A DNA stretch of 40,409 bases, taken from an uncultured Lachnospiraceae bacterium (GTDB lineage Bacteria > Bacillota > Clostridia > Lachnospirales > Lachnospiraceae). The translations under genes were made by a program, and so were the position numbers. The notes beneath the pieces were generated by a model. The model had not been told where the DNA came from. It saw only the letters and a program-made list of their open reading frames with translations, and ran no database searches. The DNA lies in contig CACWQH010000021.1 of NCBI GenBank assembly GCA_902762955.1, positions 1 to 40,409 of the forward strand, given 5' to 3'. This document shows positions 1-9,121 of this stretch, in pieces. Each line of letters begins with the position of its first letter. Position 1 is the first letter of the stretch.

Positions 1-347
1 ATATGCTTGAGAACCTTGAAAAGGCAGGCACGCAGTATACAAAGAACCACATTGACCCAATGCTTGCACTTGTAAATATCAAGGATGATCCGGGCGCTGC
101 AACAGTTGCTGAAGAAGCAAGAAAGAGCGCTGAAGTATTTAATGCAAATTCAAAGGTTGCAGATCTTGTTCCAAATACAGATGTAATGACACAGTACAAT
201 GGTGACCTTACAACTCTTAAGAACGAGATCGTAGCCAAGGTTGTTGCACAGAACCTTTCAGTTGAGGATGCTTATAAGGAATACGAAGCAGGACATGGCG
301 CAGAGTGGTCAAAGGCTATTGTTGATTCTCTTAACGCAGCAAAATAA
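1..347 (+). CDS. ABC transporter substrate-binding protein, C-terminal fragment
   Basis: The gene runs in from upstream of the window; only the last 114 or so codons are present, in the frame whose first full codon begins at base 3. The fragment is helical and charged and ends NAAK. It reads like the C-terminal lobe of a family 1 extracellular solute-binding protein of a carbohydrate ABC importer. The codon choice is biased (many GCA, CTT, AAG), as in highly expressed genes such as ilvC in this window. It is followed by a hairpin terminator and then by an LplB-type permease, the usual binding protein-permease order, which supports the call. The substrate cannot be inferred. The identification rests mainly on context and on the tail, because the lipobox and ligand-binding residues lie outside the window. 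Confidence 0.7.
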   Translation, partial: MLENLEKAGTQYTKNHIDPMLALVNIKDDPGAATVAEEARKSAEVFNANSKVADLVPNTDVMTQYNGDLTTLKNEIVAKVVAQNLSVEDAYKEYEAGHGAEWSKAIVDSLNAAK

Positions 348-362
348 CTAAAAGTAATACGA

Positions 363-400
363 GCGGAGGCGGCGTCCTCTTTGCCGCCCCGCCATTTTTA
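363..400 (+). terminator. Intrinsic terminator or attenuating hairpin after the binding-protein gene
   Basis: A GC-rich stem pairs GGCGGC (368-373) with GCCGCC (383-388), extended by an outer GCGG/CCGC pairing with one bulged A. It is followed within a few bases by TTTTT (395-399). It begins 15 nt after the stop codon. Its position between binding protein and permease suggests partial termination that gives excess binding protein over membrane subunits, a common arrangement in ABC importers. Confidence 0.75.
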
Positions 401-414
401 TGTAGATATTAAGG

Positions 415-438
415 CGGTGGCAAATGCTTTTACCACTG
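415..438 (+). other. Second intergenic stem-loop upstream of the permease
   Basis: CGGTGG (415-420) can pair with CCACTG (433-438), including one G-U pair, across a 12-nt loop. There is no T tract, so it is not a terminator by itself. It may stabilise or process mRNA between the binding-protein and permease cistrons. This is a weak structural call. Confidence 0.3.
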
Positions 439-475
439 AAATCATTGACATCTGGTCATTACGGAGGAACAGATA

Positions 476-1456
476 ATGGCTAAAACGGGCACCAAGGATG
501 CTGCTATAATTTCTGAGATAAATGAATATCAGAAAACACATAAAAGAACTCTCGGCATGAAAATGTACAAATATCGTGGCTTTTATTTGATGTTCCTGCC
601 GGTATTCATACTTGCACTCTTGTTTTTCTACCTTCCGATGGTTGGTAATTTTTTCGCTTTTACAAATTACAATGGCATAAGATGGAACTGGGTCGGACTT
701 GAAAATTTTCAGAAAATGTTCAGTATGCCGGCATTTGGCAAAGCATTTATAAATACTCTTGTAATGAGTACCTTAAAACTGTTGCTGAATACTTTCGGCG
801 CAGTTGTTATCTCACTTTTACTTAATGAGATGATAAATATCCACTTTAAAAAAATAGCACAGACGATCATTTATCTTCCACACTTTATGTCATGGGTAGT
901 TACAGCGTCTGTTTTTACTCTCATCCTTTCACCATCACAGGAAGGTCTTGTAAATGCATTTCTTACACAGATCGGACTTGTAACAAAAGGAAATGAACCA
1001 TACTGGCTTTCACAGATAGGCAGCTGGAAGGGATGGTATTATGTTATCAACCTCTGGAAAGACACAGGTTGGGGAACGATTATCTTCCTTGCAACTCTTT
1101 CAGGCATCAATCCTGATGTATATGAAGCAGCCAGCATTGATGGAGCAGGCAGATTACAGAAGATGAAGTATATTACATTGCCTGCACTTGCAAATACGAT
1201 AATAACGGTTCTTATTCTGAACCTTGCAAAGGTCATGAATCTTTTTGAATCAGTATTCGTTCTTCAGAATGCGGCAGTTATGAATGATTCAAATGTTCTT
1301 CAGACCTACGTATATAATCAGACCTTTAACTCAGGTGGTATTCCTAACTATGGCTACACAACGGCAGTCGGTCTTACAAAATCTATAGTGGGATGCGTTC
1401 TTGTACTTATATGCAACAGAATGAGTAAGAAGGTCAGAGGCAGAGGTATAGTATGA
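476..1456 (+). CDS. Carbohydrate ABC transporter permease, LplB/YteP-like
   Basis: A 326-residue inner-membrane subunit of a binding-protein-dependent sugar importer. After a charged cytoplasmic start of about 35 residues there is a first membrane helix (about residues 35-55), then about five more. The conserved cytoplasmic EAA loop that docks the ATPase is clear near residues 216-240 (YEAASIDGAG followed by KYITLPAL). Length and the N-terminal pattern match LplB/YteP-type permeases, which normally pair with an LplC/YtcP-type permease. No second permease follows: the stop codon overlaps the lepB start by four bases (ATGA). The partner permease may lie upstream of the window. A GGAGG ribosome binding site sits at 463-467. 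Family assignment is firm; the sugar is unknown. Confidence 0.88.
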   Translation: MAKTGTKDAAIISEINEYQKTHKRTLGMKMYKYRGFYLMFLPVFILALLFFYLPMVGNFFAFTNYNGIRWNWVGLENFQKMFSMPAFGKAFINTLVMSTLKLLLNTFGAVVISLLLNEMINIHFKKIAQTIIYLPHFMSWVVTASVFTLILSPSQEGLVNAFLTQIGLVTKGNEPYWLSQIGSWKGWYYVINLWKDTGWGTIIFLATLSGINPDVYEAASIDGAGRLQKMKYITLPALANTIITVLILNLAKVMNLFESVFVLQNAAVMNDSNVLQTYVYNQTFNSGGIPNYGYTTAVGLTKSIVGCVLVLICNRMSKKVRGRGIV

Positions 1457-2097
1457 CAGAAGAAGAAAAAAAACGCAGAGCAACAAGAAGAGCAGAGGCG
1501 AGGGCTGAAAAGAAGGCTGAGAAAAAGACAGAAAAGGAAGCTCTTAATAACAGAGCCACTCATCCTTTTACAGCTTTTAATGTTGTTAATGGAATAGTGT
1601 TTATTCTTATCTGCTTTTTAATTATTAAGTTTGTGGGTTGCCGTTCAAGAGTAGACGGATCTTCCATGAACCCAACACTTGCTGATGGTGATAATCTTTG
1701 GGTTGATAAGCTTTCTTATACATTTGGAAAGCCAAAGAGATTTGATGTTATAATATTTAATCCAAATGGAAACGAAAAAATAACCTATGTTAAAAGAATC
1801 ATCGGACTTCCGGGTGAGACTGTAACTATGGATATTGAAGGTAAAATCTATATAAATGGTCAACTGTTAAATGAAAATTATGCTCTTGAGGAACCTTTTT
1901 TAGTACAAAGCTTAGGTATTCTCTCAGGAGATAACGAAATTGTACTTGGAGAGGATGAATATTTTGTCCTTGGTGATAACAGAAATAACAGTAAGGACAG
2001 TCGAAGCTCCGATCCCGGAAATGTTAAAAAGGAATATATCATAGGAAAGGTTGTTCTTAGAATATATCCATTTTCAAAATTTGGATTTATTGATTGA
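1453..2097 (+). CDS. lepB: Signal peptidase I
   Basis: A 214-residue membrane serine protease that removes signal peptides from secreted proteins. A strongly charged Lys/Arg/Glu-rich cytoplasmic tail (residues 1-33) precedes one membrane helix (about 46-62). The catalytic Ser is S71 in DGSSMNPTL. The general-base Lys is K114 in YVKRIIGLPGE. Box E reads GDNRNNSKDSR (174-184). All catalytic elements are present, so it should be active. The start overlaps the permease stop (ATGA), implying translational coupling, with GAGG at 1443-1446 as a possible ribosome binding site. In Firmicutes lepB commonly sits in rplS-lepB-rbgA-rnhB; here rnhB follows directly and rbgA is absent, while transporter genes lie where rplS would be expected. 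Confidence 0.95.
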   Translation: MTEEEKKRRATRRAEARAEKKAEKKTEKEALNNRATHPFTAFNVVNGIVFILICFLIIKFVGCRSRVDGSSMNPTLADGDNLWVDKLSYTFGKPKRFDVIIFNPNGNEKITYVKRIIGLPGETVTMDIEGKIYINGQLLNENYALEEPFLVQSLGILSGDNEIVLGEDEYFVLGDNRNNSKDSRSSDPGNVKKEYIIGKVVLRIYPFSKFGFID

Positions 2098-2101
2098 CAT
2101 T

Positions 2102-2108
2102 AAAGGAG
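2102..2108 (+). promoter_or_regulatory. Ribosome binding site fixing the TTG start of rnhB
   Basis: AAAGGAG lies 7 nt before TTG at 2116. The nearer ATG at 2111 runs into TAG after four codons, so TTG is the only start that fits this site. Confidence 0.75.
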
Positions 2109-2115
2109 AAATGTT

Positions 2116-2883
2116 TTGGGTATAGGTGAGATAAAGCAGGAATTTAAGGAAGTTAATTATGCATCTGAAACATCGATAAATTATTTTATAAATAAGTACG
2201 AAAATGATGAACGTGCCGGTGTTATAAAAATAGTAAATAGTGCAAAAAAGAAGCTTGATGAGCTTAATAAAGAGATTAAACGTTCATACAATATGCTTTC
2301 CTTTGAAAGAAAGTATTATGAGATGGGTTACAAATATATATGTGGCATAGATGAAGTCGGAAGAGGCCCGTTAGCCGGTCCTGTTGTAACCTGTGCGGTT
2401 ATCCTGCCAAAGGATGAAACCATCTTGTATCTCAATGATTCCAAGCAGGTTTCAAAGAAAAAAAGAGAAGAATTATATGAAATTATAATTGATAAAGCAA
2501 TTGCTTACAGTATAGGTATGTCTTCCGAAGAAAGAATAGATGAAATAAATATTCTTCAGGCTACATATGAGGCAATGAGAATGTCTATAGATAATCTTAA
2601 AATCAAACCTGACATTTTACTCAATGATGCTGTTAAAATCCCTAATGTAAACATACATCAGGTGCCGATAATAAAAGGGGATACTTTATCCGCTTCGATA
2701 GCTGCTGCAAGTATTGTTGCAAAGGTTACAAGAGACAGAATCATGCAGGAGTATGACAATATATATCCTGAGTATGGTTTTGCTGACAATGTCGGTTATG
2801 GGTCAGCAAAGCATATTGAAGCTATAAAAAAGTATGGTCCTACACCTATTCACAGAAAAACATTTATTAAAAACTTTGTTTAG
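2116..2883 (+). CDS. rnhB: Ribonuclease HII
   Basis: A 255-residue endonuclease that cleaves RNA in RNA/DNA hybrids and starts ribonucleotide excision repair. The catalytic core begins near residue 73 with ICGIDEVGRGPLAGP. The acidic quartet is visible as D79, E80, D171 (LLNDAV) and D189 (KGD); the 18-residue spacing between the last two matches the E. coli enzyme. The roughly 70-residue N-terminal helical extension and the total length match the Bacillus-type enzyme. It starts at TTG. It sits between lepB and a FliK-C-like gene, resembling the Bacillus rnhB-ylqG-ylqH order. Confidence 0.96.
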   Translation: MGIGEIKQEFKEVNYASETSINYFINKYENDERAGVIKIVNSAKKKLDELNKEIKRSYNMLSFERKYYEMGYKYICGIDEVGRGPLAGPVVTCAVILPKDETILYLNDSKQVSKKKREELYEIIIDKAIAYSIGMSSEERIDEINILQATYEAMRMSIDNLKIKPDILLNDAVKIPNVNIHQVPIIKGDTLSASIAAASIVAKVTRDRIMQEYDNIYPEYGFADNVGYGSAKHIEAIKKYGPTPIHRKTFIKNFV

Positions 2884-2909
2884 TTAAAGCTTTGGTTATG
2901 GAGGAACAT

Positions 2910-4748
2910 ATGAATATAACTGATTCAGGTTATAACCTTAATATATCCGGTGTCCATCCTACAGGAGGACAAGGGACTCAAAACATACAGAATCAGGAAG
3001 CCGCACAACAGGCAGCAAAAGGAACAGCTGCCGGTGAGGTCTCTGCAAATGCGCTTATTTCCACTGCCAAAGAAGGTCAGAGCTTTAACGGGCAAATCCT
3101 TGATATAACCAATGATCAGGTAAAAATATTGCTTGATAATAATCAGACACTCAATGCTAGAATGGCCGAGGCTGTTAATCTAAATATAGGCGATTCTTTA
3201 TCCTTTTTAATAAAAGAAAATAACGGCAGTAATGTATTTATCAAGCCTTTTAGTCAGGATGCAAATCTTATGAAAGATTCTGCCATTTTCAATGTTCTAG
3301 AGCAAAACAATTTATCTCCGTCAGAAAAAAATTATCAGATTGCGGAAAGTCTTATGAACAACAGTATGCCTGTTGATAAAGGAAGTATGCAAAAAATCAT
3401 GCAGCAGTCATACAAGTATCCTGATGCTTCCATAGATACTCTTGTCAATTTAAATAAGCTTGGTTTACCTGTAAATGAAACAAGCATAAGTCAGTATAAT
3501 GATTATGTATCTAACAGTCATCAGCTTACTAAAGATATCAGCAATATCAATAGTTCAATATTGGAATTTTCCACTGAGGTTATAAATAATATGGGTGCAG
3601 ATTCCGGCAAAGGTCTTTCCGGTGATACAATAATGCAGATGCTTGATTTTAATGACACCTTATTACAAACACTGTCAGATGCAGAGGATATGGCAAATAT
3701 ATCGGCAGCTTCCGGTGATATAACAGATGGTGCCGGAATTATTAATCAAAATGCTGAAGCTGCTTCAAATGGTGAAAATCAAGCTGTAATTGCTGATAAT
3801 CCATCAGCTGCCACAGAGATAAATCAAAGAGAGCAAAATCCGGCGGAACAGCTTAGTGCAGCCGACAGGCTTTTAAGTAAGGGTGTAGATGTTAAAGCCT
3901 CATCTGAAAATCTTGGTATAGATAAGGAAACACTATCAGGAGTATACGAAGGCTTATCAAAGCTTGGTGTAAGTGATGAAACATTGAAAAATATAGCAAA
4001 TGAATCAAAGACACCGCTTCAGCTTTTAAATAATATAAACAAAGCGGTCAGTGAATCAGTTAAGAATAATCCTGAGAGCTTTAATTTAAATGAAATAAAG
4101 CAGTTTTTTACTTCCGAAGAATATAATAAGGTTTTATCCGGAGGTATTAATAAAAAGTTTACTCTCGATACAAAGGATATGAAAAATCCAAGTGAAATAG
4201 ATGATTTATATAAGAGCATGTATGAAAAAACAGATAAGCTTATGAAGGCGTTTTCCGAAAACTCCGGAAATGCAGGTAAAAATCTTTCTGAAAACGCACG
4301 AGGAATGCAGGAAAGAATTGACTTCATGCAAACTCTCAATAATATGTATTCATATGCACAGATTCCATTTAGAAATGATGGAAGTGATGCCAATTCAGAG
4401 CTTTTTGTATATATGAATAAAAAGAAGATGAATGAAGCCAAGGACAATATAAGCGCATTGCTTCATCTTGATATGAAGTTTCTTGGACCGACAGACGTAC
4501 ATGTGAGTCTTCATGGTAACAATGTTCATACAAGGTTTTATGTTGAAGATGAACAAAGTGCCAAGATAATTGATGAACATATGACTATGCTTGAAAAGGC
4601 TATTAAAGAGACAGGTCATACACTTACAAATGAGGTTATAACAAGAGAACCGGCACTTGCCTTGCCTGAAAATATGGTAGTAAACGAAATGTTCGGTAAT
4701 GAGCTTGAAAAAAGTGTTAAAAGATATTCCTTTGATGTAAGAATGTAA
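2910..4748 (+). CDS. FliK C-terminal-domain-like protein (YlqG-type)
   Basis: A protein of 612 residues from ATG 2910, chosen because GGAGGA (2900-2905) sits 4 nt before it. In-frame TTG 2892 and ATG 2898 lie upstream but lack a site. The N-terminal third is rich in Asn, Gln, Ala and Ser and includes a small beta-rich stretch (ISTAKEGQSFNGQILDI). The middle (about 270-310) is low-complexity Ala/Asn/Gln. The last roughly 95 residues resemble the hook-length-control C-terminal domain: LGPTDVHVSLHGNNVHTRFY, then a helix ending in KAIKETGHTL. No signal peptide or membrane helix is seen. It lies between rnhB and flhX, the same relative order as ylqG-ylqH in Bacillus, which supports a FliK-like partner role. 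The specific function is inferred, not known. Confidence 0.65.
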   Translation: MNITDSGYNLNISGVHPTGGQGTQNIQNQEAAQQAAKGTAAGEVSANALISTAKEGQSFNGQILDITNDQVKILLDNNQTLNARMAEAVNLNIGDSLSFLIKENNGSNVFIKPFSQDANLMKDSAIFNVLEQNNLSPSEKNYQIAESLMNNSMPVDKGSMQKIMQQSYKYPDASIDTLVNLNKLGLPVNETSISQYNDYVSNSHQLTKDISNINSSILEFSTEVINNMGADSGKGLSGDTIMQMLDFNDTLLQTLSDAEDMANISAASGDITDGAGIINQNAEAASNGENQAVIADNPSAATEINQREQNPAEQLSAADRLLSKGVDVKASSENLGIDKETLSGVYEGLSKLGVSDETLKNIANESKTPLQLLNNINKAVSESVKNNPESFNLNEIKQFFTSEEYNKVLSGGINKKFTLDTKDMKNPSEIDDLYKSMYEKTDKLMKAFSENSGNAGKNLSENARGMQERIDFMQTLNNMYSYAQIPFRNDGSDANSELFVYMNKKKMNEAKDNISALLHLDMKFLGPTDVHVSLHGNNVHTRFYVEDEQSAKIIDEHMTMLEKAIKETGHTLTNEVITREPALALPENMVVNEMFGNELEKSVKRYSFDVRM

Positions 4749-4770
4749 CAAAAATACATGAGGTGATACT

Positions 4771-5085
4771 ATGGAATACGGATTTAACAAAAAGAATAAT
4801 AATGCAAAGCCTGAACCAAAAAAAAAGGCTGTAGCACTTATGTATGAACCGGGTAGTCAGGCACCTCAGGTTGTTGCCTCCGGTAAAGGATTGGTTGCTG
4901 AAAAAATAATAGAAACAGCAAAGCAAAGTGATGTTCCTCTATATAAAGATACAAATCTTGCGGAAACATTGCTCAATCTGGATATAGGCGATTGTATACC
5001 GCCTGAGCTTTATGGGGTTGTTGCTGAAATTCTTGTATATGTTGATAAGATGGACAAGATTAAGGAAAAGCTTGGAATGAATTAA
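4771..5085 (+). CDS. flhX: FlhX: free-standing FlhB C-terminal domain homologue (YlqH-type)
   Basis: A 104-residue protein resembling the cytoplasmic FlhB-CC fragment, which controls the substrate switch in flagellar type III export. After a short basic, Lys/Pro/Asn-rich N-terminus, KKKAVALMYEPG matches the stretch that follows the NPTH autocleavage site in FlhB. Then come VVASGKGLVAEKI, ETAKQSDVPLYKD, and the C-terminal IPPELYGVVAEILVYV. The NPTH motif and all membrane helices are missing, so it mimics the already-cleaved fragment. A GAGGTGAT ribosome binding site is at 4760-4767. It is 22 nt downstream of the FliK-C-like gene, the natural functional partner. There is no other flagellar gene in the window. 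Confidence 0.88.
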   Translation: MEYGFNKKNNNAKPEPKKKAVALMYEPGSQAPQVVASGKGLVAEKIIETAKQSDVPLYKDTNLAETLLNLDIGDCIPPELYGVVAEILVYVDKMDKIKEKLGMN

Positions 5086-5118
5086 ATAAAAGATATTTAT
5101 ACAATGGGAGAATTGTCA

Positions 5119-5493
5119 ATGTATAATAAGGCTAATAAAAGAGCTGTCGGAGAGGAAAAGGAAAAGCTTGCTGCCGACTATCTAAGCAGCTTAGGCTATG
5201 ACATCCTTGAAACAAATTACAGAACTAAATTTGAAGAAATAGATATTATTGCCAGGGATGATAAAACAATTGTTTTTGTTGAAGTTAAATACAGAAATGG
5301 TGAAAGATACGGTAATCCTTTAGAAGCAATTAATTATAACAAGCAAAGACGGATAAGCATGGGTGCGGTTTCTTATCTGAGCAGAAGTAATATATCTATA
5401 GAAAGTACCTCTATAAGGTTTGACGCTATAGGTATTTCCAAAGGAAGGATAACGCATGTAAAGGATGCTTTTTGTTATATGGGATTCAAATAA
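5119..5493 (+). CDS. yraN: YraN family (UPF0102) endonuclease-like protein
   Basis: A protein of 124 residues from ATG 5119, chosen because GGGAG (5106-5110) lies 8 nt upstream. The in-frame ATG 5104 would place that site inside the coding region. It has the restriction-endonuclease-like core of the UPF0102 family: GEEKEKLAADYL, then EEIDIIARD with a candidate metal-binding Asp (D42), and VFVEVKYR (E55, K57). Biochemical function in bacteria is poorly defined; the fold suggests DNA or RNA cleavage or binding. Next to rnhB and flhX it keeps a neighbourhood often seen in Firmicutes. Confidence 0.88.
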   Translation: MYNKANKRAVGEEKEKLAADYLSSLGYDILETNYRTKFEEIDIIARDDKTIVFVEVKYRNGERYGNPLEAINYNKQRRISMGAVSYLSRSNISIESTSIRFDAIGISKGRITHVKDAFCYMGFK

Positions 5494-5517
5494 TAATATT
5501 ATCTTTGAGGTGGAGTT

Positions 5518-6438
5518 ATGGAGAGAAAAAAATTCGACATTAGAACTGATGCAAAATTATTGTTAAAAAGAAACGAACACTTACAAAAATTTATAGAGCC
5601 ATATAGTAACGAGAACAGGACTACATATATTGATTATACAAGTACACCTGTTATCAGATATAAGATATTTGACGGATATGATAAGCTTGTAACAGGTTTT
5701 TCGACAAAACTCGGAGGAGTAAGCAGAGCCCATTTATACAGTCTTAATCTTAGCTTTACACGCGGAGATGATGCTGATAATGTTATAGAAAATCATAAAA
5801 GATTTGCAAAAGCTGTAGGATATGACATAGAAAGACTTGTTTTTTCCAATCAGGTACACGGAACCAATATCAGAGTAATTGACAGTGAAGAGGATGCCGG
5901 AAAGGGAATGATAAAGGTAAGTGATATTAAAGAGGTCGATGGCTTGGTTACAAATCTTCCTAATATACCTCTTATGACCTTTTATGCTGATTGTGTTCCT
6001 ATATATTATTATGATAAGGTTAATAATGTTATAGGCTTGGTACATTCGGGCTGGAAGGGAACGGTAAGCAATATTGCCGGCAGGATGGTACAGACAATGC
6101 AAGAGGTGTATAATTCCAATCCATCTGATATTATATGTGCAATAGGACCATCAATATGCAAAAGTTGCTATGAAGTTGATGATGTTGTAATTGACAGAGT
6201 TAAAGAAGGCTTTAATGAAGAAGAATATAAACAGATTGTTGAAGAAAAGCAGGACGGTAAATATCAGCTGGATTTACATCTGGCATGTAAGATAAATCTT
6301 ATGAATGCCGGTATTTTGGAAAAAAATATCGCTATGCCTGATTTGTGTACCTGCTGCAACAATAATATATTATATTCACACAGAGCAAGCAACGGAAAAC
6401 GCGGAAACCTTGCTGCTGTTATTATGCTTAAGGAATAA
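5518..6438 (+). CDS. pgeF: Peptidoglycan editing factor PgeF (YfiH/DUF152, laccase-domain)
   Basis: A 306-residue protein of the DUF152 family, formerly called multicopper polyphenol oxidase. The E. coli member edits peptidoglycan precursors that carry the wrong amino acid; other members have purine-nucleoside activity. The metal-ligand set is intact: H114 in QVHGTN, C159 in YADCVPI, and H176 in VHSGWKG. The C-terminal block CTCCNNNILYSHRASNGKRG (residues about 278-297) is also typical. The length is above the bacterial average of about 245 because of an N-terminal extension of some 50 residues. A strong AGGTGGAG site precedes the ATG. The cellular substrate here is not shown by the sequence. 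Confidence 0.88.
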   Translation: MERKKFDIRTDAKLLLKRNEHLQKFIEPYSNENRTTYIDYTSTPVIRYKIFDGYDKLVTGFSTKLGGVSRAHLYSLNLSFTRGDDADNVIENHKRFAKAVGYDIERLVFSNQVHGTNIRVIDSEEDAGKGMIKVSDIKEVDGLVTNLPNIPLMTFYADCVPIYYYDKVNNVIGLVHSGWKGTVSNIAGRMVQTMQEVYNSNPSDIICAIGPSICKSCYEVDDVVIDRVKEGFNEEEYKQIVEEKQDGKYQLDLHLACKINLMNAGILEKNIAMPDLCTCCNNNILYSHRASNGKRGNLAAVIMLKE

Positions 6439-6452
6439 ACGGTAATATAAAA

Positions 6453-7778
6453 ATGAAAAAACATTTAATTTGCGGTGTTGAGGAAGAAAGCATAGCTGCT
6501 GAGCTTGAGATAGAAGAAGGTGATTTCCTCATTTCAATTAACGACAAAGAAATAAAGGATATATTTGATTATCATTATCTTGTTGAGGATGAATATCTTG
6601 AGGTTTTAATTGAAAAGGCAGATGGTGAGGAATGGTTACTCGAGGTTGAAAAGGATGCGGATGAAGACCTTGGTCTTAGCTTTGGAGAATCACTTATGGA
6701 CAGCTATAAAAGCTGTCACAATAAATGTGTCTTTTGCTTTATCGACCAGAATCCTCCTGGTATGCGTGAGACAATATATTTTAAGGATGATGATACAAGA
6801 CTTTCTTTTTTGCAGGGTAACTATGTTACATTAACAAATTTACTGGAAAAGGATATCGAAAGAATAATTGAATATAAGCTCGCACCAATTAATATTTCTG
6901 TGCATACGACCAACGAAAAGCTTAGATGTGAGATGCTGCATAACAGATTTGCAGGAAGGCTTCTTACATATATGGACATGCTTTATAAGGCTGGAATACC
7001 GATGAATGCACAGATTGTTTTATGCAAGGGTATAAATGACGGAAAGGAGCTTGAAAAGACAATAAGTGATTTGATGGAGTATGCTCCGGTAATCCAGAGC
7101 CTTTCTGTTGTTCCTGTCGGTTTAACAAAATATCGGGAGGGCCTTTATAAGCTTGAACCTTTTAATGAGGAAGATGCCAAGGCTGTTATAGATATAATTC
7201 ATAAGTATCAAAAGCTTGCTATGGAAAAATTTGGATATCATTTTGTTCATGCAAGTGATGAATGGTATATAAATGCAGGCTATGAAATTCCTGATGAGGA
7301 TAATTATGACGGATATATCCAACTGGAAAACGGTGTCGGAATGACAAGACTTTTTTTAAATGAGCTTTCATCTTCGGTGGAGGACTATTTAAAAAGCCAT
7401 AAAAAACCTTCGGATAAAAAGCTTAATATTTCAACTATATCCGGTGTACTTGCATATCCGTTGTTTTGTCAGGGGATGGATATTGTTAAAAAAGCATTTC
7501 CAAAGGTCAAAATAAATACTTTCAAGATAATCAATAATTTTTTTGGTGAAAAGATAACAGTTACAGGTCTTTTGACAGGTGGAGATATAATAAGTCAGTT
7601 AAAGGATAAGGATTTGGGCGATGCTTTATTTTTGCCGTCAAATACACTTAAAGCTGATGAGGATATCTTCCTTGATGATGTCACATTGGACGAGCTTCAA
7701 AATGCTTTACAAGTTCCGGTGATTATTGTACAATCAGAAGGTATGGATTTTATTGAGAAAATACTTGATTTTAAATAG
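6453..7778 (+). CDS. DUF512 protein: PDZ-like domain plus radical-SAM-like core
   Basis: A 441-residue protein. Residues 1-75 look like a PDZ-type domain ([20 protein letters not shown]). They are followed by a Cys cluster, C88-x3-C92-x2-C95 ([15 protein letters not shown]), the signature of a 4Fe-4S radical-SAM enzyme. Next comes a barrel-like segment with [11 protein letters not shown] and [14 protein letters not shown], and a C-terminal DUF512 region ending with [13 protein letters not shown]. The family is common in Clostridia and often lies directly upstream of der, as here with a 20-nt gap. Its substrate is unknown. The start at ATG 6453 has only a weak ribosome binding site, 14 nt after the pgeF stop, so coupling is plausible. 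Confidence 0.88.
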   Translation: MKKHLICGVEEESIAAELEIEEGDFLISINDKEIKDIFDYHYLVEDEYLEVLIEKADGEEWLLEVEKDADEDLGLSFGESLMDSYKSCHNKCVFCFIDQNPPGMRETIYFKDDDTRLSFLQGNYVTLTNLLEKDIERIIEYKLAPINISVHTTNEKLRCEMLHNRFAGRLLTYMDMLYKAGIPMNAQIVLCKGINDGKELEKTISDLMEYAPVIQSLSVVPVGLTKYREGLYKLEPFNEEDAKAVIDIIHKYQKLAMEKFGYHFVHASDEWYINAGYEIPDEDNYDGYIQLENGVGMTRLFLNELSSSVEDYLKSHKKPSDKKLNISTISGVLAYPLFCQGMDIVKKAFPKVKINTFKIINNFFGEKITVTGLLTGGDIISQLKDKDLGDALFLPSNTLKADEDIFLDDVTLDELQNALQVPVIIVQSEGMDFIEKILDFK

Positions 7779-7798
7779 AACAGAAACGGAGAGAAGAT

Positions 7799-9121
7799 AT
7801 GAGCAGACCGGTAGTTGCCATAGTTGGCAGACCAAATGTTGGTAAGTCAACTCTTTTTAATGCCCTGGCGGGAGATAAAATCTCCATAGTTCAAGACACA
7901 CCGGGTGTTACAAGAGACAGAATATATGCCGATGTAAGCTGGCTTAATTATAATTTTACAATAGTTGATACAGGCGGTATCGAGCCTGAAAGCAATGATA
8001 TCATATTAAAGAGCATGCGTGAACAGGCTGAAATCGCGATAGAAACAGCGGATGTTATTGTATTTATAACAGATGTAAGACAGGGCCTTGTGGATGCGGA
8101 CGGTAAGGTTGCAGATATGCTCAGGCGTTCACATAAGCCGGTGGTTTTGGTTGTAAATAAGGTTGACAGCTTTGAAAAATTTATGCCTGATGTCTATGAG
8201 TTTTATAATCTTGGTATAGGAGATCCGGTTCCTATATCGGCAGCATCACAGCTTGGAATCGGGGATATGCTTGATATTGTAGTTGGTTATTTTGATGAAT
8301 CCTCACTTGAAGAGAATGAGGATGAAAGACCAAGGATTGCAATAATCGGTAAGCCTAACGTTGGTAAATCATCAATAATCAATAAGCTTTTGGGAGAAGA
8401 CAGAGTTATCGTATCAGATATAGCGGGAACTACAAGAGATGCCATAGATACAACGATAACACGGAACGGAACCGAATATGTATTTATCGATACTGCGGGC
8501 TTAAGGCGTAAAAATAAAATTAAAGAAGAGATAGAACGCTATAGTATCATAAGAACAGTATCCGCTGTTGAAAGATGTAATGTGGCTGTTCTGGTTATAG
8601 ATGCAGTTGAAGGAGTAACCGAACAAGATGCCAAAATTGCAGGTATAGCCCATGAAAGAGGCAAAGGTATGATAATTGCCGTAAATAAATGGGATGCTAT
8701 AGAAAAGGATGACAAAACAATATATAAATTCACAAATGAAATAAGGGAAAAGCTTGCATATATGCCTTATGCAGAGCTGATATTTATATCTGCCGAAACA
8801 GGTCAGAGACTTCCAAAGCTGTTTGAAGTGATTGACAGTGTTATAGAAAATCATTCACTTAGAATTGCAACCGGAGTAGTAAATGAAATTATGGCCGAAG
8901 CGGTTGCTCTTAACCCACCGCCAACGGATAAGGGTAAGAGACTCAGACTTTACTATATAACTCAGGTTGCTGTTAAGCCGCCTACCTTTGTAATATTTGT
9001 AAATGACAAGGAGCTTATGCATTTTTCATATACAAGATATATTGAAAATAAGATAAGGGAAGCCTTTGGTTTTAGGGGAACACCATTAAAATTTTTAATT
9101 CGTGAGAGGAAAGAAAAATAA
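7799..9121 (+). CDS. der: Ribosome biogenesis GTPase Der (EngA)
   Basis: A 440-residue essential GTPase needed for 50S subunit assembly. It has the diagnostic tandem G domains: the first P-loop GRPNVGKST at residues 10-18 with DTGG and NKVD motifs, the second P-loop GKPNVGKSS at 184-192 with DTAG and NKWD. A C-terminal KH-like domain with [20 protein letters not shown] follows. Length is standard. Its stop overlaps the plsY start by one base (TAATG), so the two are translationally coupled. Confidence 0.98.
   Translation: MSRPVVAIVGRPNVGKSTLFNALAGDKISIVQDTPGVTRDRIYADVSWLNYNFTIVDTGGIEPESNDIILKSMREQAEIAIETADVIVFITDVRQGLVDADGKVADMLRRSHKPVVLVVNKVDSFEKFMPDVYEFYNLGIGDPVPISAASQLGIGDMLDIVVGYFDESSLEENEDERPRIAIIGKPNVGKSSIINKLLGEDRVIVSDIAGTTRDAIDTTITRNGTEYVFIDTAGLRRKNKIKEEIERYSIIRTVSAVERCNVAVLVIDAVEGVTEQDAKIAGIAHERGKGMIIAVNKWDAIEKDDKTIYKFTNEIREKLAYMPYAELIFISAETGQRLPKLFEVIDSVIENHSLRIATGVVNEIMAEAVALNPPPTDKGKRLRLYYITQVAVKPPTFVIFVNDKELMHFSYTRYIENKIREAFGFRGTPLKFLIRERKEK

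Noticed and set aside
5104-5118. Upstream ATG start for yraN
   Set aside because: It would contain the only ribosome binding site (GGGAG) within the coding region; ATG 5119 fits it.
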